A DNA stretch of 34,469 nt, taken from a virus. This document shows, piece after piece, positions 8,266 to 16,066 of the stretch. Made by a program: the position numbers and the translations under genes. Under the pieces are notes generated by a model. That model worked only from the letters and a program-made list of their open reading frames with translations. It was not told the origin of the DNA and made no database searches. The first letter of the stretch is position 1. The number at the start of each line of letters is the position of its first letter. The stretch covers positions 1 through 34,469 of IMG/VR virus record IMGVR_UViG_3300030225_000017; one strand, 5' to 3'.

Positions 8266-9666
8266 ATGGTCAATCGCATAGTCACGGTAAACGTGGCGAC
8301 GCAAGTCGCCCCCACCCCGTCCACGCTTCAGCAAACTGGGGCGTTGATCTCTCAGGGCGGAACGACGACTGCCGTCAACACCCTGAGCTTCCTGACGCAG
8401 TTGTCCGATCTGACGGCGCTCTTGGTGACGCCCAAGGCCATCACATCGATGGTCTGGGCCGGCAACGTGGTGACGGTCACCACGACCGTCGCCCATGGCT
8501 TGACGAATGCCGGGGTCTTCACTCTGGCCATCGCCGGAGTCACGCCTGCAGCCTACAACGGCACCTTCTCCTGTACGGTGACCGGCACCACGACCTTTAC
8601 CTACCCCTTGACTCCGAACCCCGGCGCTGTGACTGTCCAGGGAACATGGCAACCGCAGAGCGCCATCGAAGTCAGACAGATGGCGACGACCTTCTTCGCC
8701 CAGGGCTCCTCGGTTGGCGTCTATGTCCTAGAGTTCGGCATCGGGACGTCGGCGGCGGGCGTCACGGCCTTGACCTCCTTCATAACGGCCAACCCCAACA
8801 CGATTTACTCCTACCTGACGCCGCGCAGTTGGGGGAGCGAGACGACCTACCCGACATTCCTGGCCAACTACACCAGCCCAACGGCCAAGACCTACTTCTT
8901 CACGACTGTCACATCGGCCAACTACACAAACTTCTCAGGCATCGATCCAAAGTGCCTGTTCCTATTGGTGGAAGCCCCGGCTGTTCCTCCTCTGGACAAT
9001 GCGGCCAGCACAGAGTTTACAACCGCATCGGCCTTTCATGTCCCGCTGGCCTATGCTCCAAGCTCGGCCCAACAAGTCACACCAACGGCCTACAGCTTCC
9101 TGTATGGCGTCACCCCATGGCCCCCGGCCAATAACAACTCGACGCTGGCCAACTACTCCTCTCTCGACATCAACTACGTGGCGACAGGGGCAGAAGGCGG
9201 CCTGAGTACCTCAGTGCTGTACTATGGTAAGCTGAACGACGGCAACGACTTCACCTACTGGTATTCGGTCGACTGGGTCCAGATCAATTGCGACACGGCG
9301 ATCTCTAACGCCATCATCAACGGGTCCAACAACCCGCAGGCTCCTCTCTACTACAATCAGGCCGGCATCAACGTCCTGCAATCGGTTGTGGTGGCGACCA
9401 TGAAGTCTGCAATCGGCAATGGGCTCGCCCTCGGCACCCTCACACAAACCACGCTCCCGGCTGCCCAGTTCACGGCCAACCTGGAACAGGGAATGTATGA
9501 GGGACAGGTCGTGGTGAACGCAGAGCCGTTCCTGGCCTACTCCAACGAGAACCCCGGAGACTATGCAATCGGGAACTACGCTGGCTTGAGCGTGGCCTAC
9601 ACGCCTGCTCGCGGCTTCCTGACCATCGTCTTCAACATCACTGTCAGCAACTTTGTGGCGATATAA
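8266..9666 (+). CDS. Tail sheath protein (DUF3383 type)
   Basis: The 466-residue protein sits directly before the tail tube gene and resembles DUF3383-type sheath subunits: an N-terminal LQQTGALISQGG, a middle block with FFAQGSSVGVYVLEFG, and TIYSYLTPRSWGS, then a C-terminal QGMYEGQVVVNAEPFLAYS and PARGFLTIVFNITVSNFVAI. Contraction of the sheath around the tube drives infection, so this identifies the phage as a myovirus. Residues 58-128 are an additional beta domain (VTTTVAHG, AAYNGTF, QGTW) also present in the cement and baseplate J-like proteins; sheaths often carry such surface insertions. Confidence 0.85.
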   Translation: MVNRIVTVNVATQVAPTPSTLQQTGALISQGGTTTAVNTLSFLTQLSDLTALLVTPKAITSMVWAGNVVTVTTTVAHGLTNAGVFTLAIAGVTPAAYNGTFSCTVTGTTTFTYPLTPNPGAVTVQGTWQPQSAIEVRQMATTFFAQGSSVGVYVLEFGIGTSAAGVTALTSFITANPNTIYSYLTPRSWGSETTYPTFLANYTSPTAKTYFFTTVTSANYTNFSGIDPKCLFLLVEAPAVPPLDNAASTEFTTASAFHVPLAYAPSSAQQVTPTAYSFLYGVTPWPPANNNSTLANYSSLDINYVATGAEGGLSTSVLYYGKLNDGNDFTYWYSVDWVQINCDTAISNAIINGSNNPQAPLYYNQAGINVLQSVVVATMKSAIGNGLALGTLTQTTLPAAQFTANLEQGMYEGQVVVNAEPFLAYSNENPGDYAIGNYAGLSVAYTPARGFLTIVFNITVSNFVAI

Positions 9667-9669
9667 AAC

Positions 9670-10113
9670 ATGGCAAATCAACTCGTCAATCAAGGCACGC
9701 TGAACCGGCTCCGAGCGTCGGTTGTGGTGGCCAATTTCCCTCAGTTGAACATCACCTCATCGTTTCTCGGCAAGGAGGGCATCCGGCTCTCCTTGGACGG
9801 TGAGAGCACCATCTACATTCCAACCATGACCGGTGCGGTCACCAGTCCAGAACCTTACCAGATGGCCTCTGTGACGGCTCACTTGCTCAAGACCCAAAAC
9901 CTTGCGTCGGTCTACAAGGGGCAAGTGGAAAGCGCCTCCCTGATCGGCGACCTCACGGTTGTCCCGGACGCCTCGACCTTGCCGTCCTATCCCATTATCA
10001 ACTGCTCAATCGCCTCCGTCCAGGAGCTCAACTTCAGCGGCGACGACGCTGGCTGGGTGGTGATGCTGCGCGGGTACTACCTCATCAACTCCTCACTCTT
10101 CGCTTCAACTTAG
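9670..10113 (+). CDS. Tail tube protein
   Basis: The protein has 147 residues, the usual size for a tube subunit, and starts three bases after the sheath stop. It contains SFLGKEGIRLSLDGEST, a central PYQMASVTAHLLKTQNLASV and a C-terminal WVVMLRGYYLINSS. The alternating beta pattern with one central helix fits the conserved tube fold shared with Hcp and gpV. Sheath-tube-chaperone-tape measure is the canonical order, and it is preserved here. Tube rings stack inside the sheath and conduct the DNA. Confidence comes from size, order and pattern rather than a diagnostic motif. Confidence 0.8.
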   Translation: MANQLVNQGTLNRLRASVVVANFPQLNITSSFLGKEGIRLSLDGESTIYIPTMTGAVTSPEPYQMASVTAHLLKTQNLASVYKGQVESASLIGDLTVVPDASTLPSYPIINCSIASVQELNFSGDDAGWVVMLRGYYLINSSLFAST

Positions 10114-10146
10114 GAACTGCCTGAACCACAATAGGGAGAAACTGTT

Positions 10147-10722
10147 GTGAAAATCGACCGCCGCCTCAATCTGGTCATCCCGATTGAGAGGGAAGATGAA
10201 CCGACCATCTACGTCCACTCAATGCCCCTCAGCCGCGAGGTATTCGAACGTTACTTTCTGGTCATAAGCAAGGCGTTCAGCACCATCTATGCGGAAGGTC
10301 TCAGCATCATCGCAGGCCCACGGATAGCGGCTATGCTGATCCGAAAGGTCGCGGAGGATGCGGGCGTCCTAGACGACGTGACTCAGGGTCTCCTGATGGA
10401 GATCAAACGCCTGACCAATGTGATGGCCTTGACGCCCGAAGGTTGGACCATGACTCCTCTGCAGAATGCGGAGGACCGTGGTCTCCTTGACGAGGATGAG
10501 GTATCGGAGGTCGAGGGCGTCATTTGTTTTTTTATGCTCGCCTCGGCGATGCACAAGAAGGCGGAGCTGAGGGGGATATTGGAGAAAGCCGCTTCGCTGT
10601 GGGGAGCGGAGCTCTCCTCTTTGAGTGCTATGGAGCACGTCAAATCCTTGCCGACATTGACGCCCGCCGCTGTCCATGGCAAGAGGGTAAAAGTGTCCTC
10701 CACGACCTCCTCACCTGGGTGA
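10147..10722 (+). CDS. Tail assembly chaperone (gpG-like)
   Basis: It starts with GTG at 10147, 7 bases after AGGGAGAA. The 191-residue, helix-rich product includes MPLSREVFERYFLVISKAF, EIKRLTNVMALTPEGW, CFFMLASAMHKKAELRG and EHVKSLPTLTPAA. Genes between the tail tube and tape measure encode chaperones that coat the tape measure protein during tail assembly. As in lambda G/GT, an overlapping frame downstream supplies an alternative C-terminus. By eye, third-position GC stays high in this frame until about 10680 and then is high in the -1 frame, which suggests that the last dozen codons here are used only in the short form. Confidence 0.8.
   Translation: MKIDRRLNLVIPIEREDEPTIYVHSMPLSREVFERYFLVISKAFSTIYAEGLSIIAGPRIAAMLIRKVAEDAGVLDDVTQGLLMEIKRLTNVMALTPEGWTMTPLQNAEDRGLLDEDEVSEVEGVICFFMLASAMHKKAELRGILEKAASLWGAELSSLSAMEHVKSLPTLTPAAVHGKRVKVSSTTSSPG
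10527..10533 (+). other. Perfect T7 slippery heptamer in chaperone frame
   Basis: In the chaperone frame the codons read TGT TTT TTT, giving a T TTT TTT heptamer in exactly the phase needed for -1 slippage. A slip here would add about 102 residues from the -1 frame. Against it, the chaperone frame downstream still looks coding and the site lies about 190 bases before the chaperone stop, farther than usual for gpG/gpGT systems. Confidence 0.4.
10689..10692 (+). other. A4 candidate -1 slip site near chaperone end
   Basis: The codons GTA AAA GTG contain an A AAA tetramer on which a lysyl-tRNA could slip back by one base. This lies about 30 bases before the chaperone stop and exactly where the coding signal moves to the -1 frame. 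It is not a full X XXY YYZ heptamer, so it is weaker as a motif but better placed. Confidence 0.4.
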
Positions 10723-10838
10723 TGGAAGACGGCTTCTACGAGATGTTTCATGAGGCATTCGAGGCGGCCAAGAAGCCCTATCTGACAGACGCAGAAGCCT
10801 ACCGCCAACGCCACTTGATCGAGGCCACGAGGAGGTAA
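10722..10838 (+). CDS. Frameshift extension of the tail assembly chaperone (gpT-like)
   Basis: This frame, -1 relative to the chaperone, is open from 10524 to 10838 and ends four bases before the tape measure ATG. Its protein-like part begins near 10692 (SVLHDLLTWV) and continues through GFYEMFHEAFEAAKKPYLTD to a basic end. That is the kind of helical, aromatic extension that gives gpGT-type proteins their tape-measure-binding domain. Candidate slip sites are listed separately. Alternatively it is a stand-alone 38-residue gene starting at the ATG at 10722, coupled to the chaperone stop by TGATG. I favour the frameshift because the coding signal extends upstream of that ATG. Confidence 0.6.
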   Translation: MEDGFYEMFHEAFEAAKKPYLTDAEAYRQRHLIEATRR

Positions 10839-10841
10839 CCG

Positions 10842-12671
10842 ATGGCCACTAAACCGATCATCCAGATTGACGTCAATGACGACAAGTTCAAGGACTTTCA
10901 GAAAGCGTTTGATCGCTACCGCAAGCAGCTGACCAGCATGCCCAAATCTTGGGCGGAGACAGGCAAGCTGACGGGCGAGGCCGCTGAGTTTGTCGCCGGC
11001 ATGACGGCGGCCATGAAGTCTCAGAACGACTTGTTGGCTAAAAGGTCCAAGGACCCGGCCTTCAAGAAGGCACAAGAGAACCACAAGGTCGAGCTGAAGC
11101 GCGAAAAGGCCATCCGTGAGGAGACCGAGCGCCGTCAAAAAGCCACCAAGAAGATGGCTGAAGACACCAAGGCCATCGCTAAGTCGGTCGTCGAGGCCAC
11201 GAGCGGCCTTCTCAAGTGGGTTGGGGTCGGTGGCATCCTCGGAACGCTCGTGGGCCTCGGCGGCTCGCTCTTCGGCCTCCGCGACCTAGCGGAAGGCGCT
11301 TACGACCTCAAGAAGACCTCGTCCGGCTTTGGCATCAATCCCGGACAGCTGCAAGCGTCCCGCATTGCCTTTGGTCAATACACCAATCCAGAGGCAAATC
11401 TTGCCGGACTGACTGGAGCCCAAACAGATCCCTCAAAGGCCTGGATCTTTGGCGCCATGGGCGTCAACCGCAACCAAGACGTCCTGCAGATGCAGGAGGA
11501 CTTCTTCGAGAAGACCGTAGCGCTGATGCGCCGCACCCCTCTCGGCGCCATTCACCCGATTGCTGAGGCACGTGGCCTCTACGAGGCGGGCTACACCGAC
11601 CAAGACCTGCGCCAGATGCATGGCCTCAGCGCCGGAGATCTGGCTCAGCATAAGGTCGACTTCGCTAAGTCTGCCCGCGTCTTGCAGCTCACCAACGACA
11701 CTGCGGCAGGCTTCGCTCATTTTGCCGTGACTTTGAAGATGGCTGAGGCGACTGTCGAAGACGCCTTTATGAACCGCCTCAAGAAGATGGCCCCTGCCCT
11801 GGACAGCATCACCGGCACACTGACCGCTGCCCTTGTCAAGCTCATAAACTCCAAGGGCTTCGGCAACCTGGTCGATGAGTTGGTCGTCGGCATCGAGAAC
11901 TTGTCAAAGTGGCTGGCCGGTCCGACATTCCAGAGCGACGTAGAGACCTTCGTCAAGGACTTCGGCCTGATCTGCCAGAAGATAGCTGATGGCTTGATAT
12001 ATCTCGGAGTCATTCCCGACAATCGTCCAGTCGCCAAACCGGGGTCTGGTGTTGATAACCCAAACCCTTTCGCCCCACGAAACATAGCCAGACTTCAACG
12101 CAGCTGGCACGATACAACATCAGCCGTTGGGGGATTCTTTGGGGGCATCAAGGCTCCAGACGTAAGCGGCGGCCTTGGGGTTGGCATAGGCAATCCAGCC
12201 ATGATGATCCCCCTTCTCGGTCTTGGAGGCACAGCCGCTCTCTGGGCGGAGAGCGCGGGAGGGAAGATCAACGCTTTCTTGCATGACAAGGGCATGGGAG
12301 CTCGTGGCATGGCTCAATGGCGCGGGCAGCGCATCCTTGATTTCAGGGCTCACGAAGGCGTTGACCCGCTCAATGCGACGCAAGCGCAACAATATGACTT
12401 CATCGCCTATGAGTTGTCCCACAAGTACAAGTCAGTGGCAATGGCGATGGCCAAGGCAAAGAATGAGATTGAGCGCGCCCGCATCTTCATCCATGGTTAC
12501 GAAGCTCCTAAAGCGCGTGGAGAGGCCCACGACCTGATGCTCGCCAAGATGTACATGGCCAATGGCTTCCACACCCCTTCGCGCCACCATCATGGCACCC
12601 ACATCAAGATCACCAACCAAACGGGTGGCAGCGCACAAGCCACTGTTGCTCCTCTAGCTGTCGGAGGCTAG
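10842..12671 (+). CDS. Tape measure protein with C-terminal lysozyme-like domain
   Basis: At 609 residues this is short for a tape measure. Residues about 1-125 are charged and helical (KAQENHKVELKREKAIREE), followed by a Gly-rich hydrophobic segment about 126-145 (WVGVGGILGTLVGLGGSLFG), typical of the membrane-inserting part. A helical middle runs to about 400. From about 455 a phage tail lysozyme-like domain (Phage_lysozyme2 style) appears: LWAESAGGK with a candidate catalytic Glu at 470, then GARGMAQWRGQR and QQYDFIAYEL. A basic His-rich end (SRHHHGTHIK) follows. It sets tail length and probably cuts peptidoglycan during entry. By the usual 0.15 nm per residue rule the tail would be at most about 90 nm. 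Confidence 0.85.
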   Translation: MATKPIIQIDVNDDKFKDFQKAFDRYRKQLTSMPKSWAETGKLTGEAAEFVAGMTAAMKSQNDLLAKRSKDPAFKKAQENHKVELKREKAIREETERRQKATKKMAEDTKAIAKSVVEATSGLLKWVGVGGILGTLVGLGGSLFGLRDLAEGAYDLKKTSSGFGINPGQLQASRIAFGQYTNPEANLAGLTGAQTDPSKAWIFGAMGVNRNQDVLQMQEDFFEKTVALMRRTPLGAIHPIAEARGLYEAGYTDQDLRQMHGLSAGDLAQHKVDFAKSARVLQLTNDTAAGFAHFAVTLKMAEATVEDAFMNRLKKMAPALDSITGTLTAALVKLINSKGFGNLVDELVVGIENLSKWLAGPTFQSDVETFVKDFGLICQKIADGLIYLGVIPDNRPVAKPGSGVDNPNPFAPRNIARLQRSWHDTTSAVGGFFGGIKAPDVSGGLGVGIGNPAMMIPLLGLGGTAALWAESAGGKINAFLHDKGMGARGMAQWRGQRILDFRAHEGVDPLNATQAQQYDFIAYELSHKYKSVAMAMAKAKNEIERARIFIHGYEAPKARGEAHDLMLAKMYMANGFHTPSRHHHGTHIKITNQTGGSAQATVAPLAVGG

Positions 12672-12672
12672 T

Positions 12673-13473
12673 TTGGCTGACTCCTCCGGCATTGCGCAGT
12701 TTCAGCGCAGCTTTCAGATCTCGCCCATCATCCTGGTCGGCGGCATCGCTGGGTCGCTGCCCGGCAGCAGCCTGCCGATATACTCTCTGACCGAGTCGAG
12801 CATCTTCCCGACTGGCGCTCTGTCGCAGGCGGACACTTCGGCCCAGAGCGACTACGATTGGTTCGCCTTCTATGAGCCGATGCCAGGCAGCACCCTGATC
12901 GAGAATGAAGTCGCCACCTACCCATTCGCCAACCAGACCATCGCAGCCAATGCCATCATAACGCAGCCGCTGCGCATCTCTCTGAAGATGATCTGCCCGG
13001 TCCGCGACTCCTATGCCGCCAAGCTGACGACTTTTACGGCGATGCAGAATGCCCTGGCCCAGCACATTCAACTCGGCGGCGTGTTCAACGTGGCCACGCC
13101 TGCCTATCTCTATACCAACTGCCTGTTGGTGACTCTGCGCGACATCTCCGGTGGAGAGACCAAGCAGACCCAGATGGAATATCAGTGGGACTTTATGCAG
13201 CCCCTGCTGACCCAAGACCAAGCGACCCAGACCTATAACGGGGCCATGAACAAATTCTCAACCGGCGTGGCCCTAACGGGTGATCCTCCGGCGACTTCTG
13301 GCGGGCCGCCTAACGTAGGCAGCACTACCTCTGTGGCAGCCCCCTCCGTCGTCCCTGCAGCCCAACCCTTGGTCGGCGCGTCCTTGTCCTCGGCCACGCA
13401 GCCCTTCAGCTCCTCTGCGTTTGCCTCTGGAGCCTCAGCCTTCAATCCCATCCTGAAGCTCCCTGGAACATGA
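12673..13473 (+). CDS. Baseplate/tail initiator protein
   Basis: It starts at TTG 12673, five bases after a GGAGG that overlaps the tape measure end; no better start fits. The 266-residue protein contains QISPIILVGGIAG, a central PLRISLKMICPVRD followed by a helix TFTAMQNALAQHI, then LVTLRDISGGETKQTQMEYQ. This beta-helix-beta arrangement with a QxxxxW/F strand resembles tube-like initiator proteins at the tail tip, such as LysM-less gp53/gp54-type proteins. The last 70 residues are low-complexity Ser/Ala/Pro. Position right after the tape measure supports a first-baseplate-ring role; specific homology is unknown. Confidence 0.65.
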   Translation: MADSSGIAQFQRSFQISPIILVGGIAGSLPGSSLPIYSLTESSIFPTGALSQADTSAQSDYDWFAFYEPMPGSTLIENEVATYPFANQTIAANAIITQPLRISLKMICPVRDSYAAKLTTFTAMQNALAQHIQLGGVFNVATPAYLYTNCLLVTLRDISGGETKQTQMEYQWDFMQPLLTQDQATQTYNGAMNKFSTGVALTGDPPATSGGPPNVGSTTSVAAPSVVPAAQPLVGASLSSATQPFSSSAFASGASAFNPILKLPGT

Positions 13474-13742
13474 CGACCTTTGTCGACTTCGTCCCGAGCC
13501 AACAGGCTCCATTCCAGTTCCAGGCCACGTTCGACACCAACCTGTATACGGTGTACTGCACCTGGAACATGTCTGGCCAGCGCTATTACGTGAATGTCTA
13601 TGACCTGGGCAATAATTTGGTCGCTTGTCTGCCGCAGGTCGGCTCGCCGCAAGGTTACGACATAAACATCTTGGCCGGTTACTTCACGACCTCGACCTTA
13701 GTCTGGAGACCGGCGAACAATCAGTTTGAGATCAGCCCCTAG
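13470..13742 (+). CDS. Baseplate plug protein (cyanophage Pam3 gp18-like)
   Basis: This 90-residue beta-rich protein has the pattern of the Pam3-type baseplate plug family: a Pro/Gln-rich start (PSQQAPFQFQATF), a central pair of strands with W-x-M-S-G-Q-R-YYVNVYD, LGNNLVACLPQVGS, and a last strand with STLVWRPANN. The family fills the lumen at the base of the tube until contraction. It overlaps the initiator gene by four bases (ATGA) and the hub GTG by one base (TAGTG). The assignment is from remembered pattern and gene order. Confidence 0.7.
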   Translation: MTTFVDFVPSQQAPFQFQATFDTNLYTVYCTWNMSGQRYYVNVYDLGNNLVACLPQVGSPQGYDINILAGYFTTSTLVWRPANNQFEISP

Positions 13743-14731
13743 TGCGTTACTACAACCTATCAATACTGGACCCAAACACAGACGAGGTCAAGGCTCAATA
13801 CACCTCAGTCGTGAATGGCGCGTCCATACCCAGTGCCCTGCAAGTCGAGTTCGACATACCTGTCACCTATTTCTCTCAGCCAATCAGCCAAGCCCTGATC
13901 CGCGTTCATGGCATTGGCATCGACGCCATTAAGCAAGGTTCTAACTTCAATAAGATGAACTGCGTCTTCTACGGCGGCATGAAGAAGGGCCTTCCGCTCG
14001 CCAACCCTACGCAGTCCGGCCTACTGGTGTCTGGGACGATCTTCCAGTGCTTTGGCAACTGGGTCGGGACCGATCAGGTCCTGAACATCATCTTGACGTC
14101 AAACGGAGGGACAGACGACCAACCAAAGAACATCGTGTTCAATTGGCTGGCGGGCGAACCGATGGCAAATCCCATCAGCAATGCCTTGACGACCGCCTTT
14201 CCCGAGTATGGCACGCCGCAAATAAGCATCAGCGACAAGTTGGTGCGGCAGACCGATGAGCCCGCGTTCAATTCAACTCTGGCTGAGTTTGCCCGACACA
14301 TTAACGAAGACTCAAAGGCCATCATCACCGACGCCAACTACTCCGGCGTCCAGATGTATCTGAACCAGAACAATCAGTTCGTCGTCTATGATAGCCTGGC
14401 AACATCGGCCACGCCTGGAGGCTCGACGCTTTCTTCTCCTAAGGTGATTGCCTTCACCGACCTGATCGGCCAACCAACGTGGTTCGCCCCCAATCAGATC
14501 ACGTTTGACTGCGTGTTGCGCGCCGATATTGGCATTGGCGACTTCATCCAGATGCCCAAGACACCGACCACCGTCTTGGCACAGGCACACCCTGAAGCCC
14601 AAGACACTTCGATCTTTCAGGGCACGTTTCAGATCAGTTTCATGCGCCACATCGGGAACTACCGCCAACCGTCTGGTGACTCCTGGGTGACGACCTTCCA
14701 GGCCTTCCAGACTGGAACATCAACGTCATGA
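13742..14731 (+). CDS. Baseplate hub protein (gp27/gp44-like)
   Basis: It starts at GTG 13742, overlapping the plug stop. The 329-residue protein has the signs of a hub: an N-terminal strand region (LQVEFDIPVTYFSQPISQAL), a tube-like domain near FQCFGNWVGTDQVLNIIL, and a central domain with EFARHINEDSKAIITD and YLNQNNQFVVYD, then LIGQPTWFAPNQITFDCVLR before a C-terminal beta region. The central LxQPTW-x-x-x-x-I pattern is frequent in phage hub proteins. Hub trimers connect the six-fold tube to the three-fold spike, which is the next gene. Confidence 0.75.
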   Translation: MRYYNLSILDPNTDEVKAQYTSVVNGASIPSALQVEFDIPVTYFSQPISQALIRVHGIGIDAIKQGSNFNKMNCVFYGGMKKGLPLANPTQSGLLVSGTIFQCFGNWVGTDQVLNIILTSNGGTDDQPKNIVFNWLAGEPMANPISNALTTAFPEYGTPQISISDKLVRQTDEPAFNSTLAEFARHINEDSKAIITDANYSGVQMYLNQNNQFVVYDSLATSATPGGSTLSSPKVIAFTDLIGQPTWFAPNQITFDCVLRADIGIGDFIQMPKTPTTVLAQAHPEAQDTSIFQGTFQISFMRHIGNYRQPSGDSWVTTFQAFQTGTSTS

Positions 14732-15300
14732 CCCTCGCCCTCAAGGTCCCTCTAGCCCAAACCCTAGACAACTGGCACGACAAGAAGACCAACGCAGCCT
14801 TCAACCTGCAAGGCAAGTCATTGCCGGCAACGGTTGCAGCGATCGACGGATCAATTGTGACGGTCAACTTTGAGGTCACTTCGCCCTTCACGTTGCCGCA
14901 AGTCAAGTGTCCGTTGTTCGGGCCGGAATATATCCGCTACCCTGTTCGTGTTGGAGACAAAGGCTTCGTGGTCGCTGCCGATGCGCGCCTCGGAGGGGTC
15001 AGCGGTCTTGGCGGCGGGACCGCTGACCTTTCCCAGCCCTCCAACCTTGGGGCCTTGGTGTTCTTTCCGATTGGCAATGCCAAGTTCTACCCCGTCGATG
15101 CCACGGCCCTGGTCCTTTATTCTGTCCGCGCCTCTTGCTCAATGACCATCGCCCCGTCTGGAGTCAGCATCACGGGCACCGCCGCGTCGCTTGAGTCTGA
15201 TGGAAACGTCGTCGGCAACAATGGAGCATCCGGATCCTTTGCCACCGGCACAGGCCAGATGATCACCGTCCAAGATGGCATAATAACCAATATTTACTAG
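14728..15300 (+). CDS. Baseplate central spike (Gp138 N-terminal/gpV-like)
   Basis: The protein has 190 residues. An OB-fold-like N-terminus includes LPATVAAIDGSIVTVNFEVT and FTLPQVKCPLFGPEYIRYPV, then VGDKGFVVAADARLGGVSGLG, which is the hallmark of the Gp138 N-terminal/spike family. The C-terminus is a short Gly/Ser/Thr-rich beta region (SITGTAASLESDGNVVGNNG) that can form the triple-stranded needle. It lacks the His-x-His metal motif often seen at spike tips. It punctures the outer membrane on contraction. It overlaps the hub stop by four bases. Confidence 0.85.
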   Translation: MTLALKVPLAQTLDNWHDKKTNAAFNLQGKSLPATVAAIDGSIVTVNFEVTSPFTLPQVKCPLFGPEYIRYPVRVGDKGFVVAADARLGGVSGLGGGTADLSQPSNLGALVFFPIGNAKFYPVDATALVLYSVRASCSMTIAPSGVSITGTAASLESDGNVVGNNGASGSFATGTGQMITVQDGIITNIY

Positions 15301-15313
15301 GGAGCCGCATCCC

Positions 15314-15703
15314 ATGTCTGTAGCCCAAGGGTCGACGATCTTTAACACTCAGGTGATTGACACGATCACGGCCCAAGTCAATGCCGCTCAGTCCTGTGCA
15401 GAGCTCCAAGCCTTGATCACCAGCCGCATGGACAGCCTGATCGCCACTAAGCTTGGCATCAACGACCAGATCGCGCTCCTTGCGCCACTGGTGTCCTTGG
15501 TCACGGCCCCGACCAACCCGGCAGAGGTCTTGACCTGGATCACGAACTTCATCACGGGCTTTTTGGAGCCTTACATCCTCCCCTACAACAACTACTCATT
15601 GCAGCTCATTCAGTTCGAGGCGCAGGTGACGACCTTGGTGGCGGCGATGACAGCGAAGGCCAATTCCTTTGAGCACTGCACCGTCACGATCCCGGTGTTT
15701 TGA
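15314..15703 (+). CDS. Baseplate-region helical protein, unassigned
   Basis: This 129-residue protein is mostly helical (ITAQVNAAQSCAELQALITS, then SLQLIQFEAQVTTLVAAMTA) with one moderately hydrophobic stretch about 55-90 that is not convincing as a membrane helix. AGGGAG precedes the ATG. The stop is directly followed by the GTG of the next gene (TGAGTG). It sits between the spike and the gp25-like gene and is therefore likely a baseplate or spike-associated protein. I recognise no family. Confidence 0.65.
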   Translation: MSVAQGSTIFNTQVIDTITAQVNAAQSCAELQALITSRMDSLIATKLGINDQIALLAPLVSLVTAPTNPAEVLTWITNFITGFLEPYILPYNNYSLQLIQFEAQVTTLVAAMTAKANSFEHCTVTIPVF

Positions 15704-16066
15704 GTGAGGACCTACGGTCGCGTCTATGACGAGTATGACAACCCGAGCTGGGTCGAGGTCGTCACAGACAACAATGGCGCAAATGACTTCGTCTTCTTGA
15801 CAACCTTGATCCAGTGCCTGCTGCTGAATCTTGGCGAGTCTCCATTCTACGCTAACTATGGCATCCCAGGTCAACAGTCTGTGATCCAACAGATCTTTCC
15901 GGACTACTACGTCGTCCAGACCCAGACGCAGTTCGCTCCTTTCTTCGCGGCCTTGATAATCAATAAGTTGGCCCTTCGCGACGCAGAGGGTGTTCCTTAT
16001 CCGGCCTACAAGGTCAATGTGACGACCAATCAAGGCGTCGGCGTGGAGGCGACAGTCCCGATATGA
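15704..16066 (+). CDS. Baseplate wedge protein, gp25-like slot
   Basis: The GTG at 15704 abuts the previous stop. The 120-residue product starts with MRTYGRVYDEYDNPSWVEV, then FVFLTTLIQCLLLNLGESPF, YANYGIPGQQSVIQQIFPDY and a C-terminal YPAYKVNVTTNQGVGVEATV. A small alpha/beta protein directly before the baseplate J-like gene is where gp25/gpW-type wedge proteins lie, and the early LNLGESPFYANYGI resembles their N-L-x-T-x-x-G-E-x-P-x-x-P/Y-x-Y-G motif. It would link baseplate wedges to the first sheath ring. It overlaps the J-like gene by four bases. Confidence 0.72.
   Translation: MRTYGRVYDEYDNPSWVEVVTDNNGANDFVFLTTLIQCLLLNLGESPFYANYGIPGQQSVIQQIFPDYYVVQTQTQFAPFFAALIINKLALRDAEGVPYPAYKVNVTTNQGVGVEATVPI

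Noticed and set aside
7822-8652. 276-residue minus-strand open frame
   Set aside because: It lies antisense to the small virion protein and the sheath gene, and is Arg/Gly/Asp-rich without motifs.
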